A stretch of DNA of 17,468 nucleotides, from contig RYWJ01000017.1 in the NCBI GenBank assembly GCA_003979185.1, forward strand, positions 1 to 17,468. The letters run 5' to 3'. Origin of the DNA: Candidatus Saccharimonadota bacterium (GTDB lineage Bacteria; Patescibacteriota; Saccharimonadia; Saccharimonadales; Saccharimonadaceae). A program made the position numbers and the translations under genes. Below the pieces are notes generated by a model. It was given only the letters and a program-made list of their open reading frames with translations, did no database searches and had not been told where the DNA came from. Of this stretch, positions 1 through 7,065 are shown one piece after another (positions within the stretch are counted from its first letter, which is position 1; each line of letters starts with the position of its first letter).

Positions 1-179
1 TAGTTTGTCTTCAACTACTATTCTACAGGATTGTTCCTTTTTGTTGCAGTAAACCTCGCAAGATTTTGGCTGTAGTGGAGATGATTGTGACTAGCCAGCA
101 ATTGTCGTAGTAATTTGGCGGTCTTTGGGCTGGTAACTATCATGATAGCTTAAGAGCTTAGCATGTTGGGTAGAGAGAA

Positions 180-1583
180 TTACTTGAGCTTGCTAGCGAT
201 CCGACGAGTACGGAAAGAGTGATTGCTGCAAAAAACCGCTAGAATAGCAGTCAAAACTAGCGCAAGGATGGCGTATAAAATGAGTGGATTTAGCCCAAGG
301 AGGATGGTAAACCGATCAGCGGTGCCGAGCGCCAGCATAAAGACGGCCTGTAGGGAAGCTTGGTTGGTAAGGCTCATGATTAGTGCTAGCACTGAGCCAA
401 GTATCGTCGCAAAAACCACCGCAGCGAGGCTAAGCATGAGAAAATAGGTAATGTAAACTAGGCGAATCTGTTTTCGACTCGCCCCCATTGCATGGTAAAG
501 GGAGATAATCTTGAGATCGCGACCGATCAGGCGGGAGTAGGTGCTAAGTGCAATAATGACGGCGATAACCATGAGTACTACGGACACAACTATAATAACC
601 GGCCAAATATCTTGGAAACATTCGTAAATTCCAAGAGGATTCGCAATCGCGGAAGTAGTAAGATAGCGATATTGACGGCCGCCACAGTGGTTTAGTATTT
701 GGTCACGCACAGAGCAGTAGTTAGCTGGGTCACGGTAGTAGGCATAGGCGGCGTCGAGATTAGGGAAGAGGGCAAAGACGGTGCCTTGGGTATCGGTATT
801 GATGCTGTTAGTCCGGACATCGGTATTGATGTTGGTAGCTTGGGCATTGGTGCCTATGCTACTAGTAGGGGCGGTAGCGGATGCGAGCAGGAAGTTTTGA
901 CTGAAGCCGGGGGATAGTTGCGAGAAGATCAAATCAAGGATATTACCATTATTGCCATCGACACGAGAGAGCGATAAATCGGTCAGATAAGTAGTGCTGG
1001 GTAGAATCTCAGCGATGTAATATTTCTGGCCCGAGGAAGCAGTAACGACCTGATGGAGCGTGTGATCGCGTGCGGCTTGGATAAACTGGACCTTGTCGGC
1101 GATGCTGGCGTCTTGGCTGGGAGCTTCTAGCTGGGCAAGGCTAGCAACAGCGGAGAGCGAGGCGGCGATAGGAATAGCGTCTGGATCAGTAGGGCTGGTG
1201 GGGGTGGCGTCTGGATTGGCGGAGCTAGGAGGAAAAACGTTTGTATTCAGCTGATAGAACGGTCCATCTGGAGTCTGAATGGCTTGGGTGGGGATAATGG
1301 TCCCCCCGTAAGTCTGGACATTGTACTGGATCGTAGCGACTTCGGTCGGAATATCGCAAACGTCATCGCAGGCGTTTTGATCAACAGTGCTCATAATAAG
1401 AACACTGCCATTGGTCGGCAAGAGCATGGTATCTAGGACGGTATTTTCGATACCCTGCACAATGAAACAGAGCGCTAGCACGATACTAAAGAGTAATCCG
1501 ACAATAGCTATGACCGTGAATGAGCGTCTTTTCTGGGCTTTGATCCCAGCATAACTTAAGCGGAGATAATCAATCCAGCGCAT
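180..1583 (-). CDS. FtsX/MacB-like permease, paired-cysteine subfamily
   Basis: 467 aa. This is the membrane subunit type of ABC transporters or mechanotransmission systems (FtsX/MacB/LolC superfamily), acting in the cytoplasmic membrane; the substrate is unknown. Helix 1 is at about residues 21-43, the outside domain at 44-326, and helices at about 328-348, 376-405 and 430-452. The FtsX-type loop ISLYHAMGASRKQIRLVY follows helix 2. The outside domain contains C72/C76 and C290/C300, an FPNLDAAYAYY motif, and a T/N-rich stretch (about 245-268) encoded partly by a 13-bp direct repeat with 27-bp period (792-804 and 819-831). It is closest in this window to the permease at 10336-11649, which shares the MR..DYLRL start, QGIEN/QGLEN after helix 1 and the second Cys pair. 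The start ATG at 1583 has a weak GAAAGA Shine-Dalgarno 7 nt upstream. It is divergent from the secreted-protein gene. No ATPase partner is adjacent. Confidence 0.85.
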   Translation of the reverse strand: MRWIDYLRLSYAGIKAQKRRSFTVIAIVGLLFSIVLALCFIVQGIENTVLDTMLLPTNGSVLIMSTVDQNACDDVCDIPTEVATIQYNVQTYGGTIIPTQAIQTPDGPFYQLNTNVFPPSSANPDATPTSPTDPDAIPIAASLSAVASLAQLEAPSQDASIADKVQFIQAARDHTLHQVVTASSGQKYYIAEILPSTTYLTDLSLSRVDGNNGNILDLIFSQLSPGFSQNFLLASATAPTSSIGTNAQATNINTDVRTNSINTDTQGTVFALFPNLDAAYAYYRDPANYCSVRDQILNHCGGRQYRYLTTSAIANPLGIYECFQDIWPVIIVVSVVLMVIAVIIALSTYSRLIGRDLKIISLYHAMGASRKQIRLVYITYFLMLSLAAVVFATILGSVLALIMSLTNQASLQAVFMLALGTADRFTILLGLNPLILYAILALVLTAILAVFCSNHSFRTRRIASKLK

Positions 1584-1620
1584 GTGATAGTCTTTCGGGG
1601 TTTTGGCATTCCATGATTAT

Positions 1621-1626
1621 ATTATA
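1621..1626 (-). promoter_or_regulatory. Possible -10 box for the 180-1583 permease
   Basis: TATAAT on the minus strand, 37 nt upstream of the ATG. I see no good -35 at 16-18 bp and no extended -10, so this is a weak call based only on a perfect -10 hexamer in the right place. Confidence 0.35.
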
Positions 1627-1688
1627 GCGGAAAAGTTGGTTAAGTGATATTATTTTTTGCTTAGTCAAAAATAAGGCGAAACAGTAGC

Positions 1689-1716
1689 TTGCATTTATTA
1701 GAAAAACGCTTATAAT
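1689..1716 (+). promoter_or_regulatory. Promoter of the small secreted-protein gene
   Basis: TTGCAT (1689-1694), 16-bp spacer, TATAAT (1711-1716). The predicted transcription start is near 1723, giving a 5' leader of about 48 nt before the ATG at 1771. Confidence 0.65.
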
Positions 1717-1723
1717 AGAATGA

Positions 1724-1742
1724 GGTTGCATGGTGGGGTATG
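1724..1742 (+). repeat. 5' arm of a long-range inverted repeat
   Basis: The 10 bases GTGGGGTATG (1733-1742) are the exact reverse complement of 2307-2316. Pairing extends with one G.T pair, one mismatch, GCA (1728-1730) to TGC (2319-2321), a one-base bulge, and GGTT (1724-1727) to AACC (2323-2326). The arm begins within a base or two of the predicted transcription start, so the mRNA 5' end could pair with its own 3' untranslated region. Confidence 0.55.
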
Positions 1743-1770
1743 CACGCACATTAAAGAAATGGAGTGTAGT

Positions 1771-2238
1771 ATGAAGAATCTCAAAAAGACTTTTGCATTA
1801 GCCTTGAGTCTGCTCATGGTCTTTTCTATGATGGGTACGGCTTTTGCGGCTGAGGTGGACGTTGCGCATGGCGCTACGCCTTATGTTGCGACAGATCCTA
1901 ATGATGGGATCATGCCTTTGTTCGAAGGGGGCAGGTGGGTCCAGAACTCTTGGGTGATGATGCGAGATCCCAATTTGCCGCTTGTGAACCTTGGCGGGCG
2001 TACGGTAGCGTTTAAAATCAAGAATTTTCAGGGCCTGCTGTATCAGCTTGATGTTCGCTTTGACGACCGCTATGGTAACGAGATTTCAACCCAATGGAAT
2101 GTTACAGAAGCGGGCGATAGCGGCGTTATTCAGTGTCCAGCCAACACTTACTTCGTGCAATGTAAAATTGCTCCGCGTACTTTTTTTACGAGTGAAGCAA
2201 GTTTCTGGGTGACGGCTGTATATGAACATCGTGCCTGA
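1771..2238 (+). CDS. Small secreted protein of unknown function
   Basis: 155 aa from the ATG at 1771. GGAG at 1761-1764 gives a proper Shine-Dalgarno spacing; an in-frame ATG at 1720 lies before the predicted transcription start and is not used here. A clear Sec signal peptide is present: KNLKK basic start, hydrophobic core about 7-22, AFA|A cleavage after about residue 26. The mature part is about 128 aa, rich in aromatic and beta-forming residues. It carries two cysteines in IQCPANTYFVQCKI that could form a disulfide, and ends FWVTAVYEHRA. I recognise no domain; a small beta-sandwich is a guess. It is monocistronic, with its own promoter and a strong terminator, between two permease genes transcribed away from and along with it. 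Export to the surface or medium is inferred from the signal peptide. Confidence 0.8.
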   Translation: MKNLKKTFALALSLLMVFSMMGTAFAAEVDVAHGATPYVATDPNDGIMPLFEGGRWVQNSWVMMRDPNLPLVNLGGRTVAFKIKNFQGLLYQLDVRFDDRYGNEISTQWNVTEAGDSGVIQCPANTYFVQCKIAPRTFFTSEASFWVTAVYEHRA

Positions 2239-2306
2239 ACTCTAGATGTTCCTATTGGCTCTTAGGGGAGCTTAGTGGCTACTAGATATAAGTAATATGA
2301 AATAGA

Positions 2307-2326
2307 CATACCCCACTCTGCTAACC
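2307..2326 (+). repeat. 3' arm of the long-range inverted repeat
   Basis: CATACCCCAC (2307-2316) plus TGC (2319-2321) and AACC (2323-2326) are complementary to 1724-1742. The arm ends one base before the terminator hairpin, so both arms lie in untranslated parts of the same predicted transcript. They could instead be terminal inverted repeats of a small mobile cassette, but no flanking target duplication is visible. Confidence 0.55.
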
Positions 2327-2327
2327 A

Positions 2328-2353
2328 AAAGACCCCAGCTTGCTGGGGTCTTT
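2328..2353 (+). terminator. Rho-independent terminator of the secreted-protein gene
   Basis: Perfect 12-bp stem: AAAGACCCCAGC (2328-2339) and GCTGGGGTCTTT (2342-2353), with a TT loop (effectively a four-base loop). The T-run is short (TTTA). The A-run on the left arm would let it work in both directions. Confidence 0.85.
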
Positions 2354-2379
2354 ACCATCACTATAGACTTTAGTATAAT
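2351..2379 (+). promoter_or_regulatory. Promoter of the 2415-3773 permease
   Basis: TTTACC (2351-2356), 17-bp spacer, TATAAT (2374-2379). The -35 overlaps the last bases of the preceding terminator stem. AAGGA at 2401-2405 is the ribosome binding site for the ATG at 2415. Confidence 0.6.
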
Positions 2380-2414
2380 ATGAGTATTAACCCAAAAAGA
2401 AAGGATATAAAATT

Positions 2415-3773
2415 ATGCTGAGGCTCGCGGATTTAGGACGACTAAGCTGGGGTAATGTGACAGAGCATAAGAAGCGGAGCTTACTGGTAGTGGTGACGAT
2501 GTCGGTTTTGTTCGGGTTACTTTTTGGTATGAATTTTATGCTTGCGGGATTGCGGGATACCTTGGTGGGTGTCGATACGCAGGCGACGGATGGAAAGGTT
2601 TACATTGACTTGGTGTATATGCGGTGGTTTAGTGGCGGGGAGGAGGCAGACGTGGTAGAAGTGGCGGACATGAAGACTGCCTTAGCTCGTGCGAGTGAGG
2701 AAGCAGCACAATACGGTGGGAAAGCTCTCGGCAGGGAGTTTTATTTTGAGTCGAAAGATGGTGCTAGGATGAGAGCGGTAGACTTAGCGGTAGCGAAAAA
2801 TTTCATTTCGAGTGATTTGGCGGATGTACCGCAGGACAAAGTACCCGTCTTAGTTTCTAATACTGCCCAGTTGACTGCGGAACAGCGGGAGTTATTAGAA
2901 ACGACGTATGATAAGGTCGGCGTGATCCCTCATATCGTCATGTTGGATCAGCTGAGCCTACCAGGATTAAATCCGCTCAACCTCGTCCTCGAGCATATTC
3001 AGGTGAGTAATATTTATAATGTTTCGACGCCGATTGCCATTGTGGATGACGGGTCGGATGCGGTGAAGACCTATCTGGAGCAGCAAGGCTTCACGACGCC
3101 TACTACAGAGGAGCTCGTAGATGGTAAGGATGGGCCGATCATGGTGACAAGAGCGCCAAAAACGCCGGCTGAGGTAGTGGTTTTCGGTGATTACAAGGCG
3201 GCACGAAAATATTATGAGGCGGCTCAGCGTGGCGATGTGGCGCAGTATATTAAGGTTGATGGCAAGTATTATTATCTTGAGGTAATGAGCGCAGTGAATA
3301 ATCCAGTGGGTATTATGAGTGGTTATGAAACGGCGCAGCTCTTGCTGATGGTGAGCCAGATAGTGTTGGCAATAGTTGCGGTGATCGTGGCGACGCTGAC
3401 ATTGATTCATCTGATCGATGACGATGTAGCTACGGTGGCGCTGTATCGTTCGCTGGGCGCTACTAATACGGATATCGGGATCATCTATCTGCTGTATTTG
3501 CTAGAGTTATGCTTGATGACTATAATTGCCAGCGTCTGTGTAGGGCTAGTGATAGTGCTGGGTATGACCTTGATGAGTGCTCAGGTATTGGCTAAGAATC
3601 TGCAGGAAGCTTATGCACTGGCAGATAGTCCGCATATCAGTCTGATGGGACTAAGTGGGGAAATATGGTGGCTGATCGCAATGATTATAATGATTGCACC
3701 GATTACTTTGGCATTAGTACGCAAGCGTTTCTCGGCTAAGCATGTTGCAAAGAAAATCCGAGATATAGAGTAG
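2415..3773 (+). CDS. FtsX/MacB-like permease
   Basis: 452 aa, cytoplasmic membrane. Helix 1 is at about residues 22-45, the outside domain at 46-305, and helices at about 307-333, 355-385 and 416-436. The FtsX-family cytoplasmic loop VALYRSLGATNTDIG (341-355) sits between helices 2 and 3, and the basic C-terminal tail is RKRFSAKHVAKKIRD. The outside domain carries the local signature: LPGLNPLNLVL (182-192), IVDDGSD (209-215) and an F.DYKAARKYY motif (about 257-267). The family normally works with an ABC ATPase (MacB/LolD/FtsE type), but none is encoded here, so the partner must lie elsewhere if it is an active transporter. Start ATG at 2415 is supported by AAGGA 9 nt upstream. It converges on the next permease with only four bases between the stop codons and no terminator seen. 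Confidence 0.87.
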   Translation: MLRLADLGRLSWGNVTEHKKRSLLVVVTMSVLFGLLFGMNFMLAGLRDTLVGVDTQATDGKVYIDLVYMRWFSGGEEADVVEVADMKTALARASEEAAQYGGKALGREFYFESKDGARMRAVDLAVAKNFISSDLADVPQDKVPVLVSNTAQLTAEQRELLETTYDKVGVIPHIVMLDQLSLPGLNPLNLVLEHIQVSNIYNVSTPIAIVDDGSDAVKTYLEQQGFTTPTTEELVDGKDGPIMVTRAPKTPAEVVVFGDYKAARKYYEAAQRGDVAQYIKVDGKYYYLEVMSAVNNPVGIMSGYETAQLLLMVSQIVLAIVAVIVATLTLIHLIDDDVATVALYRSLGATNTDIGIIYLLYLLELCLMTIIASVCVGLVIVLGMTLMSAQVLAKNLQEAYALADSPHISLMGLSGEIWWLIAMIIMIAPITLALVRKRFSAKHVAKKIRDIE

Positions 3774-3777
3774 GACT

Positions 3778-5118
3778 TTAGTCATCTTTGAGATTCTTGG
3801 CGATGTATTTTGGGGAGAAGTGACGTAGGGCGAGGAGGAGAGAAAGCGGTGCGATGAGGGGAATAGTGAAGATAGTCCAGAAGAATAGCTGATTAATCCC
3901 AAAAAGGTTGATAGATAGAGGCTTGGCTAAAACGTAAAAGTCTTCGAGCCTCGTGGAAAGGGCGCTTGCGTTGATGAGCCATAATATGCCAGTGATGATG
4001 GCGGCAATGGCTAGACAAGCCAATACGGCGAGCAGACAGAGCTCAAGAAGGTACAAGAAATAGATCCAGTAAATATCGCCAGTACTCGCGCCCACCGCAC
4101 GGTAGAGGGCGATGGTCGAGGCGTCACTATCGATGAGGTGTGCGAGGGTAAGGGTAGCAATGATAACCGCAACGATGATAAGGATGATTTCAAGCATAAT
4201 CAGCATGGTTTGCAAGTTGTCGAAGTCAATGCTGAGATTGATATTATTGCCAAAAATATCAACGGTAAGTAGGTAATAGACCTTGTTACCTACTTTGACG
4301 TAGGTGGCGATTTGGCCGTTTTGTGACTGCTGATAATAGTCAAGAGCATCTTCATAATTATCAAAGGCAGCTACAAAGCGGGTTTCTGGCGGCCGAGTTT
4401 CGAAAAGCTGCTCTACGGTCCCGTAACCATCGCGAGTGACGCGTTCTTGTGCTAGAGCCAAAATGTAATCATCAACTTTGCCTGAGCCGTCATCAACGAT
4501 GAGGGGCGGAGCACTGTCGGAGCTACCGTGGACTAGCCCTAGTAAAAGATTCAGTGGATTAAACCCTGGTAAGGTTGGGCTTCCTGTCTCGGTGACAGGA
4601 TAAGTACCGACTTGGACGAGTCGATCATCAGGATGACCGTCGTGGTGTAGATAGCTAGTGAAATGGTTACCTTTAATACTTGGCGCAAGATAAGGTATTT
4701 TGCCTTTTGTAACTAAACTTAAGTCGAGAGGACCAAAGCGTTCGGCGAGTGATTGATCGATCACCCAGCGAGTATTGTTTATCTGATAGGTCGTAATCGT
4801 ACCGACAACCTCACCGTGACATCCTGTAACGGATTGATCGACATAGGTGTCTAAAGCAGCTTGGTCGGCAAATATGGGAATGCCGCTTGTGCTAGAAGGT
4901 CCGTTTTCTGCATAGCCGGTTTCCAGATAGATCTGACCACTAGTGGTCTGGAGGGCGGCATCTAGGATGGTATCACGTAACCCCTGCAAGATGAAATTAA
5001 ATGCCATAATCACACCGAAAAGCAAGGCGATGGTTACAACGATCAAAATACTACGCTTCTTATGCTGGGCAATGTTGCTCCAGCTGAGTTTGGTAGTGTC
5101 AGAAAAGGTGAGGGACAT
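3778..5118 (-). CDS. FtsX/MacB-like permease, probably leaderless mRNA
   Basis: 446 aa. Helices lie at about residues 23-45, 304-328, 350-382 and 410-431, with an outside domain at about 46-300. Landmarks are VGTYPVTETGSPTLPG followed by FNPLNLLL, LIVDDGSG (206-213), AFDNYEDALDYY (about 251-262) and the loop IALYRAVGASTGDIY. It is more like the permeases at 5408 and 7037 than the one at 2415. The ATG at 5118 has no Shine-Dalgarno. Instead an extended -10 (TGATACAAT) ends 6 nt before it, so the A of the ATG is a likely transcription start. Its promoter region abuts the 3' flank of VR-like cassette 1, and it is divergent from the 5408 permease. Substrate and ATPase partner are unknown. Confidence 0.87.
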   Translation of the reverse strand: MSLTFSDTTKLSWSNIAQHKKRSILIVVTIALLFGVIMAFNFILQGLRDTILDAALQTTSGQIYLETGYAENGPSSTSGIPIFADQAALDTYVDQSVTGCHGEVVGTITTYQINNTRWVIDQSLAERFGPLDLSLVTKGKIPYLAPSIKGNHFTSYLHHDGHPDDRLVQVGTYPVTETGSPTLPGFNPLNLLLGLVHGSSDSAPPLIVDDGSGKVDDYILALAQERVTRDGYGTVEQLFETRPPETRFVAAFDNYEDALDYYQQSQNGQIATYVKVGNKVYYLLTVDIFGNNINLSIDFDNLQTMLIMLEIILIIVAVIIATLTLAHLIDSDASTIALYRAVGASTGDIYWIYFLYLLELCLLAVLACLAIAAIITGILWLINASALSTRLEDFYVLAKPLSINLFGINQLFFWTIFTIPLIAPLSLLLALRHFSPKYIAKNLKDD

Positions 5119-5124
5119 AGTTAC

Positions 5125-5133
5125 ATTGTATCA
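5125..5133 (-). promoter_or_regulatory. Extended -10 promoter, leaderless permease 3778-5118
   Basis: TGATACAAT on the minus strand (TG-n-TACAAT), 6 nt upstream of the start codon. No convincing -35; the TG extension would compensate. The same geometry is seen at dnaG. Confidence 0.6.
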
Positions 5134-5157
5134 CGTTAGTCTTAACCCATATACTAT

Positions 5158-5349
5158 TTAGGCAGTAGCGACGCAGCGTATGGAGAAGCCGCGGTAACGG
5201 AGGTTGTTGTCGACTGAGCCGATATAGGAGCTATCGAAGTCCAGGTAGTATGCGCTGCCAGCAGAGTTGGCAGTACGTGACCAATAGTTGCCGACGGAGC
5301 CAACATCGTACAGTGAGCTATTGTCGACGTGCCCGGCATAAGGGAAGTT
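5158..5349 (-). repeat. Orphan DGR-type variable-region cassette 1
   Basis: Minus-strand frame of 63 codons plus stop: it starts NFPYAGHVDNSS, then YDVGSVGNYWSRTA, and ends GFSIRCVATA. The framework is shared with cassettes 2-4, while many positions differ completely. It has no family N-terminal body. The frame stays open upstream, but only by running antisense through the start of the 5408 permease, where similarity to the other cassettes is lost. A start at ATG 5376 would give a 72-aa product, but that ATG overlaps the opposing -10 box. The framework (YW.RTA...G.S.RCV) matches the C-type-lectin/FISUMP tails that DGRs diversify. The conserved 3' flank continues about 18 bp past the stop, to near 5141. 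I read it as a silent tail fragment, possibly a donor for recombination. Confidence 0.75.
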
Positions 5350-5376
5350 GTGATATTTGGCTGAGTGTAATATCAT
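5348..5376 (+). promoter_or_regulatory. Promoter of permease 5408, -35 at cassette edge
   Basis: TTGTGA (5348-5353), 17-bp spacer, TATCAT (5371-5376). The first two bases of the -35 belong to the first conserved codon of VR-like cassette 1 read on the other strand. The predicted transcription start is at 5383, which is the A of an ATG (see the short ORF at 5383). Confidence 0.6.
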
Positions 5377-5382
5377 ATAAAT

Positions 5383-5436
5383 ATGAGATTGAAGCCAGTG
5401 AGTCGCGATGAAAGGAAAAGCCTTGAAATTTTCTGA
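5383..5436 (+). CDS. Possible 17-aa leader peptide before permease 5408
   Basis: The ATG sits 7 nt after the -10, so it would be read from the very 5' end of the mRNA: MRLKPVSRDERKSLEIF, stop. Its 3' half overlaps the permease start in another frame. The copy before permease 7037 has a matching ORF (7012-7065). The conserved part is mostly forced by the overlapping permease codons, so selection for the peptide is not shown. Confidence 0.25.
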   Translation: MRLKPVSRDERKSLEIF

Positions 5437-6736
5437 CGCCTTGCATCTAAGCTGGAGCAATATCGCTCAGCATAAAGGTCGTAGTGCTATTATTATCCTG
5501 ACGATCTCGGTTTTATTTGGTGTAGTGATGGCTTTTAACTTTATGCTCGAAGGGTTAGGAAAGACAACCTTTGACGCCGCAATGCAAGCCAGTGACGGTA
5601 AGGTCTATGTAGCTACTGGATATGGCGAAGTTTCTAGCTTTAACGAAGGTGATTATTTTAAAATCGACAGTATAGAGAGCGCAGAAAAGTTATTAGAAGA
5701 AAATGCTGAGCGGTATCATGGTCAAATCGTCGGGTGGGTTACGCAATGCAATGGTGTTGGCAATACGCGCTGGGTGATTAGTAAAGAGCTGGCTGAGCGT
5801 TTTGGCAATTTAGGTCTCAGCAAGCTAGAGGGGCATCAAGTCCCATATGTTAGCCCCAGGATGGAACCTGAGGACTTTGATAAATCTCTCCAAAATCCTG
5901 ATGGTACCAGGGATAAATCTTTAGTAAAAGTCGGCACTTATCCAGCTACCGAGCCGAGGAGTCCTACTTTGCCCGGGCTTAATCCGCTGAACTTACTATT
6001 GTCAAGAATGAGCGGAAGCCATCCTACTAATCCACTCATTGTGGATGACGGTTCTGGCAGGGTAACGCAGTACTTACAAAGAATGGCAGAGCAAAATAAC
6101 ACTCAGGCAAATATTCATGATTTAAAGCAATTTGTCGTCATGTTCGATAATTACGACGACGCTATAGCTTATTACTGGGACACCGCAAATGGCGAAAGTA
6201 TCCCTAAAGATATAGAAACTCCTGATGGCAGAAAATATGTGATACATAGTGGTGAGGATTTTAGTGACGTAATCGGTGCAGAGCTAATTACTAGAAATAC
6301 TCGCAATACTTTGATTTTTATAGAAATATTCTTAATCATCGTGGTAGTCGTTATCGCTACGCTGACTTTTGCGCATATTATTGACCAGGATGCGGCGACG
6401 ATCGCGTTATATCGTTCGCTGGGCGCGAGTACCGGGAATATTTATTTGGTGTACTTTTTGTATTTGTTGGAAATGTGCGTGCTGGCGGTGCTAGCTTGTA
6501 TTGTGATGGCGATGGTTTTGGCGGGATTGCTGTGGCTGTTCAATGCTGATGCGCTTGCGAAAAGATTACAAGAGTTCTATATGCTGAGTAGCACGCCAAA
6601 AGTGGTATTATTTGGCTTCGACAGCCTATTTTACGGTATTGTGGGATCGATTCTGATTATTGCACCGATTACACTTTTGCTTACTTTGCACAATTTCTCT
6701 AATAAACACATTGCTAAGAAGCTAAAGGAAGATTAG
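5408..6736 (+). CDS. FtsX/MacB-like permease, duplicated unit copy A
   Basis: 442 aa from ATG 5408. Helices lie at about residues 26-49, 300-324, 345-377 and 405-427; the outside domain (about 50-295) has VGTYPATEPRSPTLPG, then LNPLNLLL, LIVDDGSG, MFDNYDDAIAYYW and the loop IALYRSLGASTGNIY. The first 50 residues match the 7037 permease at about 45 positions; the outside domains diverge more, with near-identical patches. Start choice is open: ATG 5408 has no Shine-Dalgarno, while TTG 5423 has AAAGGA 6 nt upstream and fits the N-termini of its paralogs about as well, giving 437 aa. It is preceded by VR-like cassette 1 and followed by cassette 2. The role is inferred as export or envelope stress/transport together with an unlinked ATPase. 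Confidence 0.87.
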   Translation: MKGKALKFSDALHLSWSNIAQHKGRSAIIILTISVLFGVVMAFNFMLEGLGKTTFDAAMQASDGKVYVATGYGEVSSFNEGDYFKIDSIESAEKLLEENAERYHGQIVGWVTQCNGVGNTRWVISKELAERFGNLGLSKLEGHQVPYVSPRMEPEDFDKSLQNPDGTRDKSLVKVGTYPATEPRSPTLPGLNPLNLLLSRMSGSHPTNPLIVDDGSGRVTQYLQRMAEQNNTQANIHDLKQFVVMFDNYDDAIAYYWDTANGESIPKDIETPDGRKYVIHSGEDFSDVIGAELITRNTRNTLIFIEIFLIIVVVVIATLTFAHIIDQDAATIALYRSLGASTGNIYLVYFLYLLEMCVLAVLACIVMAMVLAGLLWLFNADALAKRLQEFYMLSSTPKVVLFGFDSLFYGIVGSILIIAPITLLLTLHNFSNKHIAKKLKED

Positions 6737-6787
6737 GGATAGGCTGTGTGTGATAACTCTCTCACTCACCCTTAACTCATATACTAT

Positions 6788-6979
6788 TTAGGTAGTAGCG
6801 ACGCAGCGTATGGAGAAGCCATAGAAACGGATGTCATTATAGCTTGGGAGAACACTAGAACTATTGAACCAAAGGTAACGAGCGCTGTTGGAAGAGCTGG
6901 CAGTACGCGACCAATAATCACCCTGAGAGCCAGCATCGTTAAGGGAGCTATTGTTGACATACCCGGCATAAGGGAAGTT
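6788..6979 (-). repeat. Orphan DGR-type variable-region cassette 2
   Basis: 63 codons plus stop on the minus strand, same length as cassette 1 without gaps: NFPYAGYVNNSSLNDAGSQG, then DYWSRTASS, ending FYGFSIRCVATT. It differs from cassette 1 at most of the variable columns (residues 7, 9, 14, 16, 19, 21, 28, 30, 31, 34, 37, 39, 42, 44-50). It also has more third-position changes than the others, so it is not a very recent copy. No start codon or protein body is attached. The 3' flank past the stop (about 6740-6787) resembles that of cassette 4, including the shared block GCTGTGTGTGATAAC in the plus orientation. Confidence 0.75.
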
Positions 6980-7005
6980 GTGATATTGGCTGAGTATAGT
7001 ATAAT
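6978..7005 (+). promoter_or_regulatory. Promoter of permease 7037, -35 at cassette edge
   Basis: TTGTGA (6978-6983), 16-bp spacer, TATAAT (7000-7005). It is homologous to the promoter at 5348-5376 and again starts inside the end of the VR-like cassette. The transcription start is predicted at 7012. Confidence 0.65.
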
Positions 7006-7011
7006 ATAAAT

Positions 7012-7065
7012 ATGAGATTGAAGATAATGATTTGCGATGAAAGGAGAAGTCTTGAAGTTTTCTGA
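7012..7065 (+). CDS. Possible 17-aa leader peptide before permease 7037
   Basis: The ATG lies 7 nt after the -10, at the expected transcription start: MRLKIMICDERRSLEVF, stop. It is homologous to the ORF at 5383 and overlaps the permease start in another frame. It could be a leaderless, translationally coupled leader, or chance. Confidence 0.25.
   Translation: MRLKIMICDERRSLEVF

Noticed and set aside
137..148. Palindrome CTATCATGATAG downstream of the first permease
   Set aside because: A 12-base perfect palindrome with no T-run and no promoter beside it; it may be chance. Nothing else was recognised in 1-179.
1720..1770. ATG 1720 as the start of the secreted protein
   Set aside because: It lies only 3 nt after the -10 box and would put 17 non-signal residues before a clear signal peptide; ATG 1771 has a good Shine-Dalgarno.
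2967..3410. 147-codon minus-strand ORF inside the 2415-3773 permease
   Set aside because: A shadow of a high-confidence gene: low-complexity H/R/I-rich translation, no signal and no ribosome binding site context.
5154..5339. Small minus-strand ORFs starting MPGTS and ending PYAASLLPK at 5154-5339, 8471-8653 and 17233-17421
   Set aside because: They recur only because the DNA of the VR-like cassettes recurs. The adjacent frame gives the recognisable YWSRTA...GFSIRCVAT framework, with variable codons keeping a pyrimidine third base, so this is the wrong frame.
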